Assembly (NCBI GenBank): GCA_036260415.1
Contig: DASZZX010000138.1
Span: 1-20,825 of the forward strand
Direction of reading: 5' to 3'
Origin: DASZZX01 sp036260415
GTDB taxonomy: Bacteria > Actinomycetota > Nitriliruptoria > Nitriliruptorales > JAHWKO01
DNA length: 20,825 nt
Shown: positions 1 to 7,716 of the stretch, piece after piece
How the letters are laid out: the number at the start of each line of letters is the position of its first letter
Numbering within the stretch: position 1 is the first letter of the stretch
The notes under the pieces: generated by a model
Database searches by the model: none
Seen by the model: the letters and a program-made list of their open reading frames with translations, nothing else
What the model was told of the DNA's origin: nothing
Made by a program: the position numbers and the translations under genes

Positions 1-2
1 GC

Positions 3-545
3 GCGGTCGCGCGAGGAGCGACCGCACGCCCCGATGGCGGGACGCCACGGCCCGGACGAGGGCGGCGGATCGGGGTCCTGGGCCTGGTCCTGCTGGCAGC
101 GGTCATGGCGGTGGTGGCGTCCCAAGCGGTGCGGGACGTCATCCGACCGGAGCCGGGGCGGGGCGATGCGCGCACGCCGGCGGCGGACGGGCCCGCAACC
201 ACGGCCGCCCCGCCGCCCGCCGATCCGGACGCGACCGCCGCGGACGTGGCCGCGACCACCGCAGCGGCGGTCGGGCGCGGCGACCTGGACGAGGACACCG
301 CCGAGAAGCTGACCGAGCACGCGGACCAGGCCGTCGTGCGGCACCGAGCCGGCGAGGTGCGGAAGGCGTCCGACGAGCTGGACGAGCTGCGGAAGGAGCT
401 CGGCAAGGCGGCGGAGGAGGGCGAGGTGGCCGCGCCGGCCCACAACGCCATCAGCGCGGCCGCCGACCGCCTGGAGGCCGCCATGGCCGCCACGGCCCCG
501 GGTGACCAACCCGAACGCCGCGACGACGGCGACGAGGACGACTGA
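3..545 (+). CDS. C-terminal part of a membrane protein, probably a Ser/Thr protein kinase (5' end outside window)
   Basis: The reading frame is open to the left edge of the window, so only the last 180 residues are seen. They start with a basic, Pro/Gly-rich stretch, then one membrane span (IGVLGLVLLAAVMAVVASQA, roughly residues 24-43 of the visible part), then an Ala/Pro/Asp-rich outer linker and a charged helical segment rich in Glu, Lys and Leu. This is the usual end of an actinobacterial receptor-type Ser/Thr kinase: juxtamembrane linker, single span, short extracytoplasmic helical domain. Two complete kinases of that build follow on the same strand, 89 bases downstream and beyond. No kinase motif is visible because the catalytic part would lie upstream, so the kinase call rests on build and context. 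An ATG at 105 lies inside the membrane span and is not a credible start. It could instead be another single-span membrane protein. Confidence 0.6.
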   Translation, partial: AVARGATARPDGGTPRPGRGRRIGVLGLVLLAAVMAVVASQAVRDVIRPEPGRGDARTPAADGPATTAAPPPADPDATAADVAATTAAAVGRGDLDEDTAEKLTEHADQAVVRHRAGEVRKASDELDELRKELGKAAEEGEVAAPAHNAISAAADRLEAAMAATAPGDQPERRDDGDEDD

Positions 546-634
546 GCGGAGCGGAGGCGGCCCGGCCGGCGCGAGGTCGCCGACGCGCGCTGGCGGCGGC
601 CGGTGCCGCCGAGCGGCAGGGGAGAGGAGCTGGT

Positions 635-1915
635 GTGGTCCAGGCCGGCGAGGTCCTGGCTGGACGGTACGAGCTGCGCGAGCGTCTGAGCCGCGGGGGG
701 ATGGCGGAGGTCTTCGCGGCCCGCGACCGCGTGCTGGACCGCCGGGTCGCCGTCAAGGTCCTGTCGCCGCAACTGGTGGGGGACGCGTCCTTCCTGGAGC
801 GCTTCCGGCGGGAGGCACGCTCGGCGGCAGCGCTCAACCACGCCCGGGTGGTGGCGGTCCACGACACCGGGGCGGACGGCAACACCCACTTCATCGTGAT
901 GGAGCTCGTCGAGGGGCCAACGCTACGGGCGGTCATCGAGCGTGAGGCACCGCTCGACCCGCGACGCGCGGCGGAGGTCACCCGCCAGGTGTGCGCCGCG
1001 TTGGGCGCCGCGCACACCCTGGGCATCGTGCACCGCGACATCAAGCCAGCGAACATCATGTTCACCCCCCAGGGGGAGGTGAAAGTCGCGGACTTCGGGA
1101 TCGCGCGGGCCATGGCCACCGCCACCCAGACCGACACCGTCTACGGCTCGGCGCTCTACATCGCCCCCGAGCAGGCACGGGGCGAGGAGGTGGACCCACG
1201 CGCCGACATCTACGCGCTGGGTGCCGTGCTGTACGAGATGTTGACCGGCCGCCCGCCGTTCACCGGCGACTCGAGCCTGGCGGTCGTCTACCAGCACCTC
1301 CACAAGCAGCCGGCGCCTCCCTCGGAGCTGGTCGACGGTGTCCCGTCCTGGCTGGACGACCTCGCGCTGCGCATGCTCGCCAAGGACCGCAACCGGCGCT
1401 ACGGCGACGTGGACGAGGTCCGCGACGACCTCGACCGTGGCCTGCGCGGGGAGCCGGTCGCCGCGGCGCCGACCGTCCTCGCGCAGGACCTCCCCGGCTC
1501 GGCCGGCACAGGGGGGCAAGGCCCGCTGACAGGCCGTGCCGCGGCACGGGACCGCTACGAGCGCGTGGTGGTGCTGCCCACCGACGGCGGGGGTGGCGGG
1601 GCGCAGCGCGCGATCGTCGTGGTCGCGGTGCTCGCCGCGGTGCTGCTGCTCACGCTGTTCCTGCTGCGGACGATCGACTGGGACACGGTGTCGGGTGGCG
1701 GCGCGCCCGCCGGGGAGCCTCCCGCCCCGGCGGTGCCACCCCCCGCTTCCACGCCGCCCCCCGGGCAGCCCACCACGCCACCCGCCGACCAGGAGCCGCA
1801 GACCGAGCCCACCCCGGAGACCACCCAGCCGACCACGCCGGCACCCACCGCGACGTCGCCGTCACCGTCACCGTCTCCGACGCCGACCACACCGCCGGGG
1901 TCACCCTCACCGTGA
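635..1915 (+). CDS. Membrane Ser/Thr protein kinase with Pro/Thr/Ser-rich outer tail
   Basis: This is a Hanks-type kinase that phosphorylates Ser/Thr on target proteins at the inner face of the membrane. The GTG start follows GGGGAGAGGAG at 618-628. Residues 11-270 form the kinase domain: VAVK with Lys41, helix-C Glu60, HRDIKPAN with Asp135, DFG with Asp153, and APEQ. One membrane span (AIVVVAVLAAVLLLTLFLL) follows about 65 residues after the domain, then a tail of about 80 residues made almost only of Pro, Thr, Ser, Glu and Ala and ending in SPSPSPTP-type repeats. There are no PASTA repeats, so it is not a standard PknB. The glycine-rich loop reads LSRGGM, with Ser19 in place of the usual first Gly. 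The kinase domain aligns without gaps to the one starting at 2561, which suggests local duplication. Substrate is unknown. Confidence 0.93.
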   Translation: MVQAGEVLAGRYELRERLSRGGMAEVFAARDRVLDRRVAVKVLSPQLVGDASFLERFRREARSAAALNHARVVAVHDTGADGNTHFIVMELVEGPTLRAVIEREAPLDPRRAAEVTRQVCAALGAAHTLGIVHRDIKPANIMFTPQGEVKVADFGIARAMATATQTDTVYGSALYIAPEQARGEEVDPRADIYALGAVLYEMLTGRPPFTGDSSLAVVYQHLHKQPAPPSELVDGVPSWLDDLALRMLAKDRNRRYGDVDEVRDDLDRGLRGEPVAAAPTVLAQDLPGSAGTGGQGPLTGRAAARDRYERVVVLPTDGGGGGAQRAIVVVAVLAAVLLLTLFLLRTIDWDTVSGGGAPAGEPPAPAVPPPASTPPPGQPTTPPADQEPQTEPTPETTQPTTPAPTATSPSPSPSPTPTTPPGSPSP

Positions 1916-1970
1916 CCGGTGCGTGTGCGCAGTGGCTGGATGCGGTGACCGGTGTCGGCTCTCTGCTGCC

Positions 1971-2430
1971 TCAGCCGAAGTACACCTTGGTGTCCTCGAA
2001 GCGGAAGCGGGTCGCCGCCACCAGCGTGAACGCCACACCGAATGCCAGCAGTGCCGTGGTCGGCAGCAGCACCTCCGGCAGACCACCCGGCTCGAGCACC
2101 ACGGACCGCAGGCCGCGCATCGCCCAGTAGGTGGAGCAGGGCGATGGCGGTGTGGACCCGCCGCTTCTGGCCCTCCGAGAGCGTGCCCGTCAGCCGATCG
2201 AGCAGGTCCGCGATGTCGAGGGCCTCCGCCCCCTCCTCGATCCGGGTGGCGAGCTCGCGTCCGCGCAGCCCCGCCAGCTCGCCGAACAGCACCAGGTTGT
2301 GGCGCAGCGTGACGACCGGGCAGACGCCCAGCTCCTGCGGGGCGAGACCGATCAACCGGCGGACCTGGGCCGACCGCTCAGGGCGCCCAGGCCACCGACG
2401 CGCACGGTCCCGGCATCGGGGCGCCGCCGG
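1971..2430 (-). pseudogene. Remnant of an ABC-2 type exporter (ATPase plus permease), internally deleted and frameshifted
   Basis: Read on the minus strand, three pieces lie in three frames. About 2420-2388 gives PDAGTVRVGG, the stretch that normally follows Walker A. About 2367-2131 gives GLAPQELGV (Q-loop), LRHNLVLFGELAG and LSEGQKRRVHTAIALLH (ABC signature region). About 2126-1971 gives MRGLRSVVLEPGGLPEVLLP, a hydrophobic stretch, and FRFEDTKVYFG before a TGA, the typical end of an ABC-2 permease. Walker A, Walker B, the H-loop and nearly all of the permease are missing. The signature helix runs almost directly into the permease C-terminus, so a large internal deletion removed the gene boundary. 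It cannot encode a working transporter. An apparent 266-codon minus-strand frame crosses it, but beyond the ATPase piece that frame is only antisense to the kinase tail at 1555-1915. Confidence 0.82.
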
Positions 2431-2560
2431 CCGGCGCGCGGCAGGTGGCAGGCACGTGTACGGCCGGGGGCGCAGGCCCTAGCCTGCGGTCGTCCGGCTG
2501 GCGTGGGGCAACGTCCGTCCCCCGGTGGCCGTCCTCGTCCCTGACCCGGAAGGTCCGCTG

Positions 2561-3706
2561 GTGGAGGTCGGTCGCGTCGTCGCCGACCGCTTCGAGCTAC
2601 GAGCGCGGCTGGGCCGCGGCGGGATGGCGCAGGTGTTCCGCGCGCTCGACCGGACCCTCCACCGCGAGGTGGCGGTCAAGGTGCTCGATCCGGGCCTCGC
2701 CCAGCAAGCCGGGGTGGTGGAGCGCTTCCGGCGCGAGGCGCGTGCCGCCGCGCGGCTCAACCACCCCAACGTCGTGCAGGTGTTCGACACCGGGTCCGAC
2801 GGGGAGCTGCACTACATCGTGATGGAGCTGATCGACGGGCCGTCGCTGGCGGACGTGATCGGTGAGGTCGGGGCGTTGGACCCCGACCGCGCGGCGGAGA
2901 TCGGGGAGGCGGTCTGCCGGGCGCTGGCCGCCGCCCACCAGCAGGGCCTGATCCACCGCGACGTCAAGCCGGCCAACGTGATGCTGACCGACGACGGCCG
3001 GGTCAAGGTGGCGGACTTCGGCATCGCCCGCGTGGCCGAGGCGACGCAGGAGCTGACGCAGACCGCGCTGGGATCGGTGCCGTACGTCGCACCCGAGCAG
3101 GCGCTGGGCCGACCTGTCGACGAGCGCACCGACCTCTACTCGCTGGGCTGCCTCCTGTACGAGGCCCTCACCGGCCGGCTGCCGTTCACGGCGGAGGTGC
3201 CCGTCGGGATCGTGCACCAGCACCTGCACCGTCGCCCGGAGCCACCCTCATCCGTCAACCCGGCCGTCCCCGAGGCGCTCGACGCGGTCGTGCTGCACGC
3301 CATGGAGAAGGACCCGGAGGAGCGCTACCCGACGGCGGACGCCATGCGGGAGGACCTCAGCCGGGCGCGCCGCGGAATCTTCCCCTTGCTGCCGGCCGCG
3401 GCGGCGGACGAGGCCACCACCCGCGCGATCCCCCCCAGCGTCGGCGCGCTCCCCGCCGAGGCGACATCCCCCACCGAGCGGCTCGCGTGGGGCGGGACCG
3501 CCGCAGCCACCCCCACACCCGCCGCCGTTCGCCCCGACCGGGGTGGCGAGCCGCGGCCCGGGCGCGCCGTCGCGCTCGCCCTGTCCGCCGTGGCGCTGCT
3601 GGTGGCGGGCGCGATCGCGGCGGGCACCGTGCTCGGAGGCCGCAACGCTCCCCACCGCAACGTCACGGGCGTCCCCGAGACCCGGACCGTCCGCGTCGTG
3701 CCGTGA
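2561..3706 (+). CDS. Membrane Ser/Thr protein kinase with very short outer tail
   Basis: Second complete Hanks-type kinase, 381 residues. From the GTG at 2561: glycine loop LGRGGM (17-22), Lys40, HRDVKPAN with Asp134, DFG with Asp152 and APEQ, with the kinase domain ending near residue 270. An Ala/Pro-rich juxtamembrane linker, one membrane span (ALSAVALLVAGAIAAGTVLG) and only about 20 outer residues ending RTVRVVP follow. All catalytic residues are present. I prefer the start at 2561 to the in-frame GTG at 2525. It has GGAAGG at 2549-2554 at good spacing, and the product then begins VEVGRVVADRFEL, matching VQAGEVLAGRYEL of the kinase at 635. Its TGA overlaps the GTG (3703) of the broken MFS gene, so kinase and transporter were once translationally coupled. 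With almost no ectodomain it probably does not sense a ligand outside by itself. Confidence 0.9.
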   Translation: MEVGRVVADRFELRARLGRGGMAQVFRALDRTLHREVAVKVLDPGLAQQAGVVERFRREARAAARLNHPNVVQVFDTGSDGELHYIVMELIDGPSLADVIGEVGALDPDRAAEIGEAVCRALAAAHQQGLIHRDVKPANVMLTDDGRVKVADFGIARVAEATQELTQTALGSVPYVAPEQALGRPVDERTDLYSLGCLLYEALTGRLPFTAEVPVGIVHQHLHRRPEPPSSVNPAVPEALDAVVLHAMEKDPEERYPTADAMREDLSRARRGIFPLLPAAAADEATTRAIPPSVGALPAEATSPTERLAWGGTAAATPTPAAVRPDRGGEPRPGRAVALALSAVALLVAGAIAAGTVLGGRNAPHRNVTGVPETRTVRVVP

Positions 3707-4386
3707 CCGGGCACCGACACGACGTCCGACGTGGCCGACCCGCTCCGCGCCGGCCGATCACGCTGATCTTCGCGATCACGGTGACCGGCATCACCGTCAA
3801 CTCGCTGATCACGCCGTCGATCCCCGAGATCCTCGACGGTGTTGGCGCGCCCGGAGCCTGGCAGGTCTCGTCCTGTTCGGGCTCGCCCTCACCGTGCTCC
3901 CGATCCACGCGCAGGACGCCTTCGGCATGAGCGCGTCGGCCCGCGGCGTCCTGCTGGCCCTGCCGGCCGCGACCTCGACCGGGGCCGCCCTGCTCATGGG
4001 GCGGCTGCACGAGGGCTTCGGCACGCGCCGGATCCTCGTGGCAGGCGCCACGCTGTACCCGGTGGCCTACGTCACCATCGCGGCTGCCCCGTCGCTCTGG
4101 TGGCTGGCGGTGGCGTCGTGGTCAGGGGGTTCGGCGAGGGCTGGTGATCCCGGGGCTGCAGGACGTGGCCGCGGGCATCGCCCCGGCGTCGAGCCGGGGC
4201 ACGGACGTGGCGGTGTGGGTCGACGCCGCCCGCCCGGGGCAGACCGTCGGACCGCTGGTGGCCGGGGCGGCGAGCGGGGCGGTGGGCGCGCTGACCACCT
4301 TCGCCGGGGGCGCGTTGGTGGCGGCCGTGCTCCCGCCGGCCCTGGCCTGGGCGTTGGAGCCGGTGCCGGTGCGGCACACGGCGTGA
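3703..4386 (+). pseudogene. Remnant of a major facilitator superfamily transporter
   Basis: The pieces lie in successive frames. From the GTG at 3703 comes a basic leader and a first membrane helix (ITLIFAITVTGITVNSLITP) followed by SIPEILDGVG. From about 3855, in another frame, comes LAGLVLFGLALTVLPIHA, then ALLMGRLHEGFGTRRILVAG, which carries the cytoplasmic GRLxxxFGxRR loop of the second MFS half. From about 4115, in a third frame, comes VVVRGFGEG. From 4141 comes LVIPGLQDVAAGIAPASSRG through AWALEPVPVRHTA and TGA at 4384-4386. Helices 2-6 are absent, and at least three frame changes are needed, so this is not a functional transporter. It started in GTGA overlap with the preceding kinase. 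Substrate cannot be told. Isolated sequencing errors could explain single frame changes but not the missing helices. Confidence 0.85.
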
Positions 4387-4457
4387 CCTCGGTCGAACGT
4401 CGGGCCTCGCCCGGGCCGCGGTCGTACGGTCGTGGAGAGGCGGGGGAGGAACTCGAC

Positions 4458-5525
4458 GTGCGGGTGGTGGTGCTCGGCGCGACCGGCAACGTGGGGATCG
4501 CGGTGGTGCGGGCACTCGCCGCCGCCGACCAGGTGGAGGAGGTGGTGGGTGTCGCCCGGCGCCTGCCGGACCTGGACGTCCCCGGAACGCGGTGGGAGTC
4601 CGCCGACGTCACGCGGGACGACCTGGTGGGCCACCTTCAAGGGGCCCAGGCGGTGGTGCACCTGGCGTGGCAGATCCAGCCGTCGCGCGATCCGCGGGCG
4701 ACCTGGCGGACCAACGTGGAGGGAACGGTGCGCGTGCTCGAGGCGGTGGCGTCCGCCGGGGTGCGCTCGTTCGTGTACGCCTCATCGGTGGGCGCCTACT
4801 CACCGGGACCCAAGGGCGACGCGGTGGACGAGTCGTGGCCCACCCACGGCATCCCGACGTCGAACTACTCGCGTGAGAAGGCGTACGTCGAGCGGCTGCT
4901 GGACACCTTCACGCTCGAGCACCCCGAGGTGCGGGTCGTCCGGCTGCGCCCCGGGCTGATCTTCCAGGACGAGGCGGCGTCCGAGGTCCGCCGCTTCTTC
5001 CTCGGCAGCCTCTTCCCCAACCGGCTGGCCGACGCCCGCCTGCTCCCGGTCGTCCCCAACGTCAGCGACGTGCGCTTCCAGGCGGTGCATACGGCCGACG
5101 TGGCCGAGGCCTACCGGCTGGCGCTGGTCGGCGACGCGCACGGGGCGTTCAACGTGGCGGCGGAGCCCGTGCTGGACCTTCCGACCGTGGCACGACTGCT
5201 GGACGCGCGTGCCTTCACGGTCCCGCGCGCGGTGGTCCGACCGGCCGCGGCGCTCACCTGGTGGCTGCGGCTGCACCCGGTGGAGCCAGGCTGGGTCGAC
5301 CTGGCCCTGCACGCACCGGTCATGGACGTCTCCCGGGCTCGCGCGGAGCTGGGGTGGGTCGCGCGCCGCGGCGCGGACGAAGCCGTCACGGAACTCCTGG
5401 CCGGCATCGCCGCCGGGCGCGGAGCCCCCACCCCGACGCTCGAACCCGACCGCGAGCGGTCCCGCACCGGCGAGCTCGCGACCGGGCAGGGCGCCCGCTA
5501 CGACCGCCCGGAGGGCGTCGGGTGA
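4458..5525 (+). CDS. NAD-dependent epimerase/dehydratase family protein (extended SDR)
   Basis: An extended short-chain dehydrogenase/reductase of 355 residues, presumably cytoplasmic, acting on a nucleotide sugar or related alcohol/ketone with NAD(P). The N-terminal Rossmann motif GATGNVG is at residues 8-14. The conserved VVHLAW and TNVEGTVRVLEA stretches follow, then the catalytic group YASSVGAYSP and NYSREKAYVE, which supplies Ser and the YxxxK pair. RLRPGLIF and a helical substrate-binding half follow. The GTG start at 4458 has GGGGGAGGA at 4442-4450 with seven bases between. The Met-rich alternative reading in other frames is antisense or shifted noise. The C-terminal 35 residues are Arg/Pro/Gly-rich and look unstructured. 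The TGA overlaps the GTG of the next gene, so the two are translationally coupled, although no pathway link to base excision repair is obvious. Exact substrate unknown. Confidence 0.9.
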   Translation: MRVVVLGATGNVGIAVVRALAAADQVEEVVGVARRLPDLDVPGTRWESADVTRDDLVGHLQGAQAVVHLAWQIQPSRDPRATWRTNVEGTVRVLEAVASAGVRSFVYASSVGAYSPGPKGDAVDESWPTHGIPTSNYSREKAYVERLLDTFTLEHPEVRVVRLRPGLIFQDEAASEVRRFFLGSLFPNRLADARLLPVVPNVSDVRFQAVHTADVAEAYRLALVGDAHGAFNVAAEPVLDLPTVARLLDARAFTVPRAVVRPAAALTWWLRLHPVEPGWVDLALHAPVMDVSRARAELGWVARRGADEAVTELLAGIAAGRGAPTPTLEPDRERSRTGELATGQGARYDRPEGVG

Positions 5526-6298
5526 CGACCGGCGAGGCGGACAGCGCCGCCGCGTACCTCCCTGAGGGCCGCAGCCTGTCGGAGCTGCGCGCCGCCGCCT
5601 CCGGCTGCCGTGGCTGCGACCTGTACCGCGACGCGACGCAGACCGTGTTCGGCGACGGTGCGGCCGATGCGGCGGTGATGTTCGTGGGGGAGCAGCCGGG
5701 AGACCAGGAGGACCGTGAAGGGGAACCGTTCGTCGGGCCGGCGGGGCGGGAGCTGGACCGTGCGCTCGAGGCCGTGGGCATCGACCGCGACCAGGTCTTC
5801 ATCACCAACGCCGTCAAGCACTTCAAGTGGAAGCGCAAGGGCCGCAAGCGTCTGCACCAGACGCCCAGCCGCGAGCAGATCGAGGCGTGCCGACCGTGGC
5901 TGGACGCCGAGATCGAGGCGGTGCGGCCGGACGTCATCGTCGCGCTCGGGGCTACCGCGGCGAAGGCGCTCCTGGGCCCCGGGTTCCGGGTCACCCGCCA
6001 GCGCGGCGAGCTCCACCGGGGTCCAGGCGACGTGGTGGTGACCGCCACGGTGCACCCGTCGTCGATCCTGCGCGCCCCGAGCGACCAGGACCGTCACGAC
6101 GCCCGCGAGGCCTTCACCGCCGACCTCGCGAAGATCGCCGACGTGATCCGCGGGGGCGCGGCACACGGTCTCCTGCACGACAGCCGCCAGGAGCTGTACG
6201 ACCGCGCCCGAGCGCTGGACGTTCCGGGGCGCTCGTCGATGTCAAAGACCGAGCTGGCCGAGGCGGTCGCCGACCAGCTCGATCGCCGGCAGGAGTAG
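5522..6298 (+). CDS. udgX: UdgX-type uracil-DNA glycosylase with C-terminal Rho_N/SAP-like tail
   Basis: This enzyme removes uracil from DNA in base excision repair; UdgX enzymes can end covalently bound to the abasic site through a His. Seen here: CRGC (Cys29, Cys32), the GEQPGDQED active-site motif (56-64), PFVGPAG, TNAVKHFK, and the insertion loop with RKRLH (108-112) before TPSREQIEACRPWL (Cys123). HPSSILR (178-184) closes the active site. The RKRLH loop with His112 marks UdgX rather than ordinary family 4 enzymes; mycobacterial UdgX has KRRIH there, so Ile is Leu. Only three Cys are visible for the Fe-S cluster; His100 sits where family 4 has the other Cys. Residues about 216-258 (SRQELYDRARALDVPGRSSM, then SKTELAEAV) look like a Rho_N/SAP-type nucleic-acid-binding module. 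GTG at 5522 overlaps the upstream TGA. Confidence 0.92.
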   Translation: MTTGEADSAAAYLPEGRSLSELRAAASGCRGCDLYRDATQTVFGDGAADAAVMFVGEQPGDQEDREGEPFVGPAGRELDRALEAVGIDRDQVFITNAVKHFKWKRKGRKRLHQTPSREQIEACRPWLDAEIEAVRPDVIVALGATAAKALLGPGFRVTRQRGELHRGPGDVVVTATVHPSSILRAPSDQDRHDAREAFTADLAKIADVIRGGAAHGLLHDSRQELYDRARALDVPGRSSMSKTELAEAVADQLDRRQE

Positions 6299-6304
6299 GC
6301 GGCG

Positions 6305-6320
6305 GCCGCCCACGGGCGGG
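6305..6320. terminator. Possible bidirectional terminator hairpin between convergent genes
   Basis: CCGCC (6306-6310) and GGCGG (6315-6319) can pair around the tetraloop CACG. The site is 7 bases after the stop of the glycosylase gene and 9 before the stop of the convergent esterase-family gene. The stem is short and has no T-tract, so this is a weak call. Confidence 0.3.
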
Positions 6321-6328
6321 TCCTCGGC

Positions 6329-7636
6329 TCACACCGCCCACGGGTAGGTCGCTTCCACCGCCCCCCGGTCCCACACGGAGGTCCGGTCGAGCGGCTCCAG
6401 CGCCCGGGTGTCGTCGAGGTGGATCACCACATCGAACTGACGGGGCAGGCGGGCCGAGAAGTAGTGGCTGACCCGTTCGGTGTCGGGGCGGTAGACCACG
6501 CCGATCGCCCGCTCCAGCCGCGGTCCGGCGAGGGCGGAGGCCACCGCGGCGTCGTGCAGGTCGAGCCACGCACGATCCAGGCCGGCGTCGTGCAAGGCCG
6601 CCTCGTAGCAGCCGGGCAGCGCGTCGCGGACACGCTGCCGCTGAGTGGGCCCGTCCCAGTCCGCGGCAGCGGTGACCTCGCCCGCGTAGGTCGTGAACCC
6701 GACGTTGACCACGCGGTCGCCGTGCCGCTCGCGCGCCAGCTGACCGAGGTTGAGCTCGCCGCGACGCTCGCCCATCTCGGTCGCACGTGCGTCGCCGAGG
6801 TGGGAGTTGTGGGCCCACACCACCACCTTGGGGCGGTCCAGGCGCTGGCCGAGGTGCTCCAGCAGCGCATCCAGCGTGTCCGCCATGTGCGTGTCGCGCA
6901 GGTTCCACGCGTCGTCGCGGCCGCGGAACATCGCGCGGTAGTAGCGCTCGGCGTCGGCGACCAGCCGGGCGTTCTGCTCCGCGTCGAAGAACGCCCACTC
7001 GCGTGCGGCGGCTGCGCGCCCGCCGTCCTCTCCCGCGCGTCGGCGCAGCTCGACGAGCTGGGCCACCACCTCGCCCTCGCACGGCTCCTGGGCCCCGACC
7101 GCTGTGGCGTACCCGTAACGCTGGCCGTCCACGCCGGCGTGGTCGAAGCAGGCGTACCGCAGCCGGGCGCGCTGCGCGGCCTCCACGTCCACCTCGTCCA
7201 GGTAGCGCACCACCGCCTCGATCGAGGTGTAGAGGCTGTACAAGTCCAGGCCGTGGAAGCCGACCGGGACGTTCGTGCGACGGCGGGTGTTGTGCTCGGC
7301 CAACCAGCCGACGAACCCGGCCACCACCGTGTTGCGCCACATCCACGTCGGGAACCGCGTGAAGTCGCCCAGCGCCGCCGCCGCGGTGGGGTCGTCGCCC
7401 TCCCCGGCGACGTAGCGGGTGACCCGCGCCGCGTCCGGCCAGTCGGCCTCGACCGCGACCCCCGCGAACCCGTGACCGGCGATCAGGCGCCTGGTCAGAT
7501 CGGCCCTCACCGCGTAGAACTCGTGCGTGCCGTGCGTGGCCTCGCCCAGGAGCACCAGCTCGGCGTCGGCGAGCCGGGCGGCCAGCCCATCGAGGTCCAG
7601 CGGGCGCCCCGCCGCACGCAGCCGCTCGGTGGTCAT
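6329..7636 (-). CDS. Erythromycin esterase family protein
   Basis: A 435-residue protein of the erythromycin esterase-like superfamily, in which Ere enzymes hydrolyse the macrolide lactone; most chromosomal members have no proven substrate. The family hallmarks are in order: LLGEATHGTHEFY near residues 29-41 with Glu32 and His35, VAVEADWPDA, FPTWMWRN, VGFHGLDLYSLYTS, NLRDTHMADTL, VVVWAHNSHLGDARATEMG, VGFTTYAGEVTAA and a C-terminal HYFSARLPRQFDVVIHLDDT. No signal peptide or membrane segment is seen, so it is probably cytoplasmic. The ATG at 7636 lacks a close Shine-Dalgarno sequence. TAGCGT on the minus strand at 7681-7676 is a candidate -10. It is divergent from the CPBP protease gene. Resistance function should not be assumed: characterised Ere enzymes are a small branch of this family. 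Confidence 0.92.
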   Translation of the reverse strand: MTTERLRAAGRPLDLDGLAARLADAELVLLGEATHGTHEFYAVRADLTRRLIAGHGFAGVAVEADWPDAARVTRYVAGEGDDPTAAAALGDFTRFPTWMWRNTVVAGFVGWLAEHNTRRRTNVPVGFHGLDLYSLYTSIEAVVRYLDEVDVEAAQRARLRYACFDHAGVDGQRYGYATAVGAQEPCEGEVVAQLVELRRRAGEDGGRAAAAREWAFFDAEQNARLVADAERYYRAMFRGRDDAWNLRDTHMADTLDALLEHLGQRLDRPKVVVWAHNSHLGDARATEMGERRGELNLGQLARERHGDRVVNVGFTTYAGEVTAAADWDGPTQRQRVRDALPGCYEAALHDAGLDRAWLDLHDAAVASALAGPRLERAIGVVYRPDTERVSHYFSARLPRQFDVVIHLDDTRALEPLDRTSVWDRGAVEATYPWAV

Positions 7637-7716
7637 CGTGGTCCCGTGTCCGCGGTCCTCCGTGGTCGCGTCCCCACGCTACGGCGCGAGGCGGTGGGCG
7701 CGGCGCACGCGGCGCC

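Noticed and set aside
1840..1885. Short GTCACC/CCGTCA repeats as a tandem repeat element
   Set aside because: They code for the Ser/Pro/Thr-rich tail of the kinase at 635 and are explained by its low-complexity protein sequence.
1555..2355. Minus-strand frame of 266 codons as an intact ABC ATPase gene
   Set aside because: Only the first about 75 codons resemble an ATPase. The remainder is out of frame with the permease remnant and antisense to the kinase tail; Walker A and B are missing.
6306..6344. Direct repeat CCGCCCACGGG at 6306 and 6334
   Set aside because: The second copy codes for the end of the esterase-family protein and the first lies in the terminator-like hairpin; two 11-base copies in GC-rich DNA are weak evidence for anything more.
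6329..7636. Macrolide resistance gene
   Set aside because: The family match is firm, but most members have no proven antibiotic substrate and there is no mobile or resistance context.
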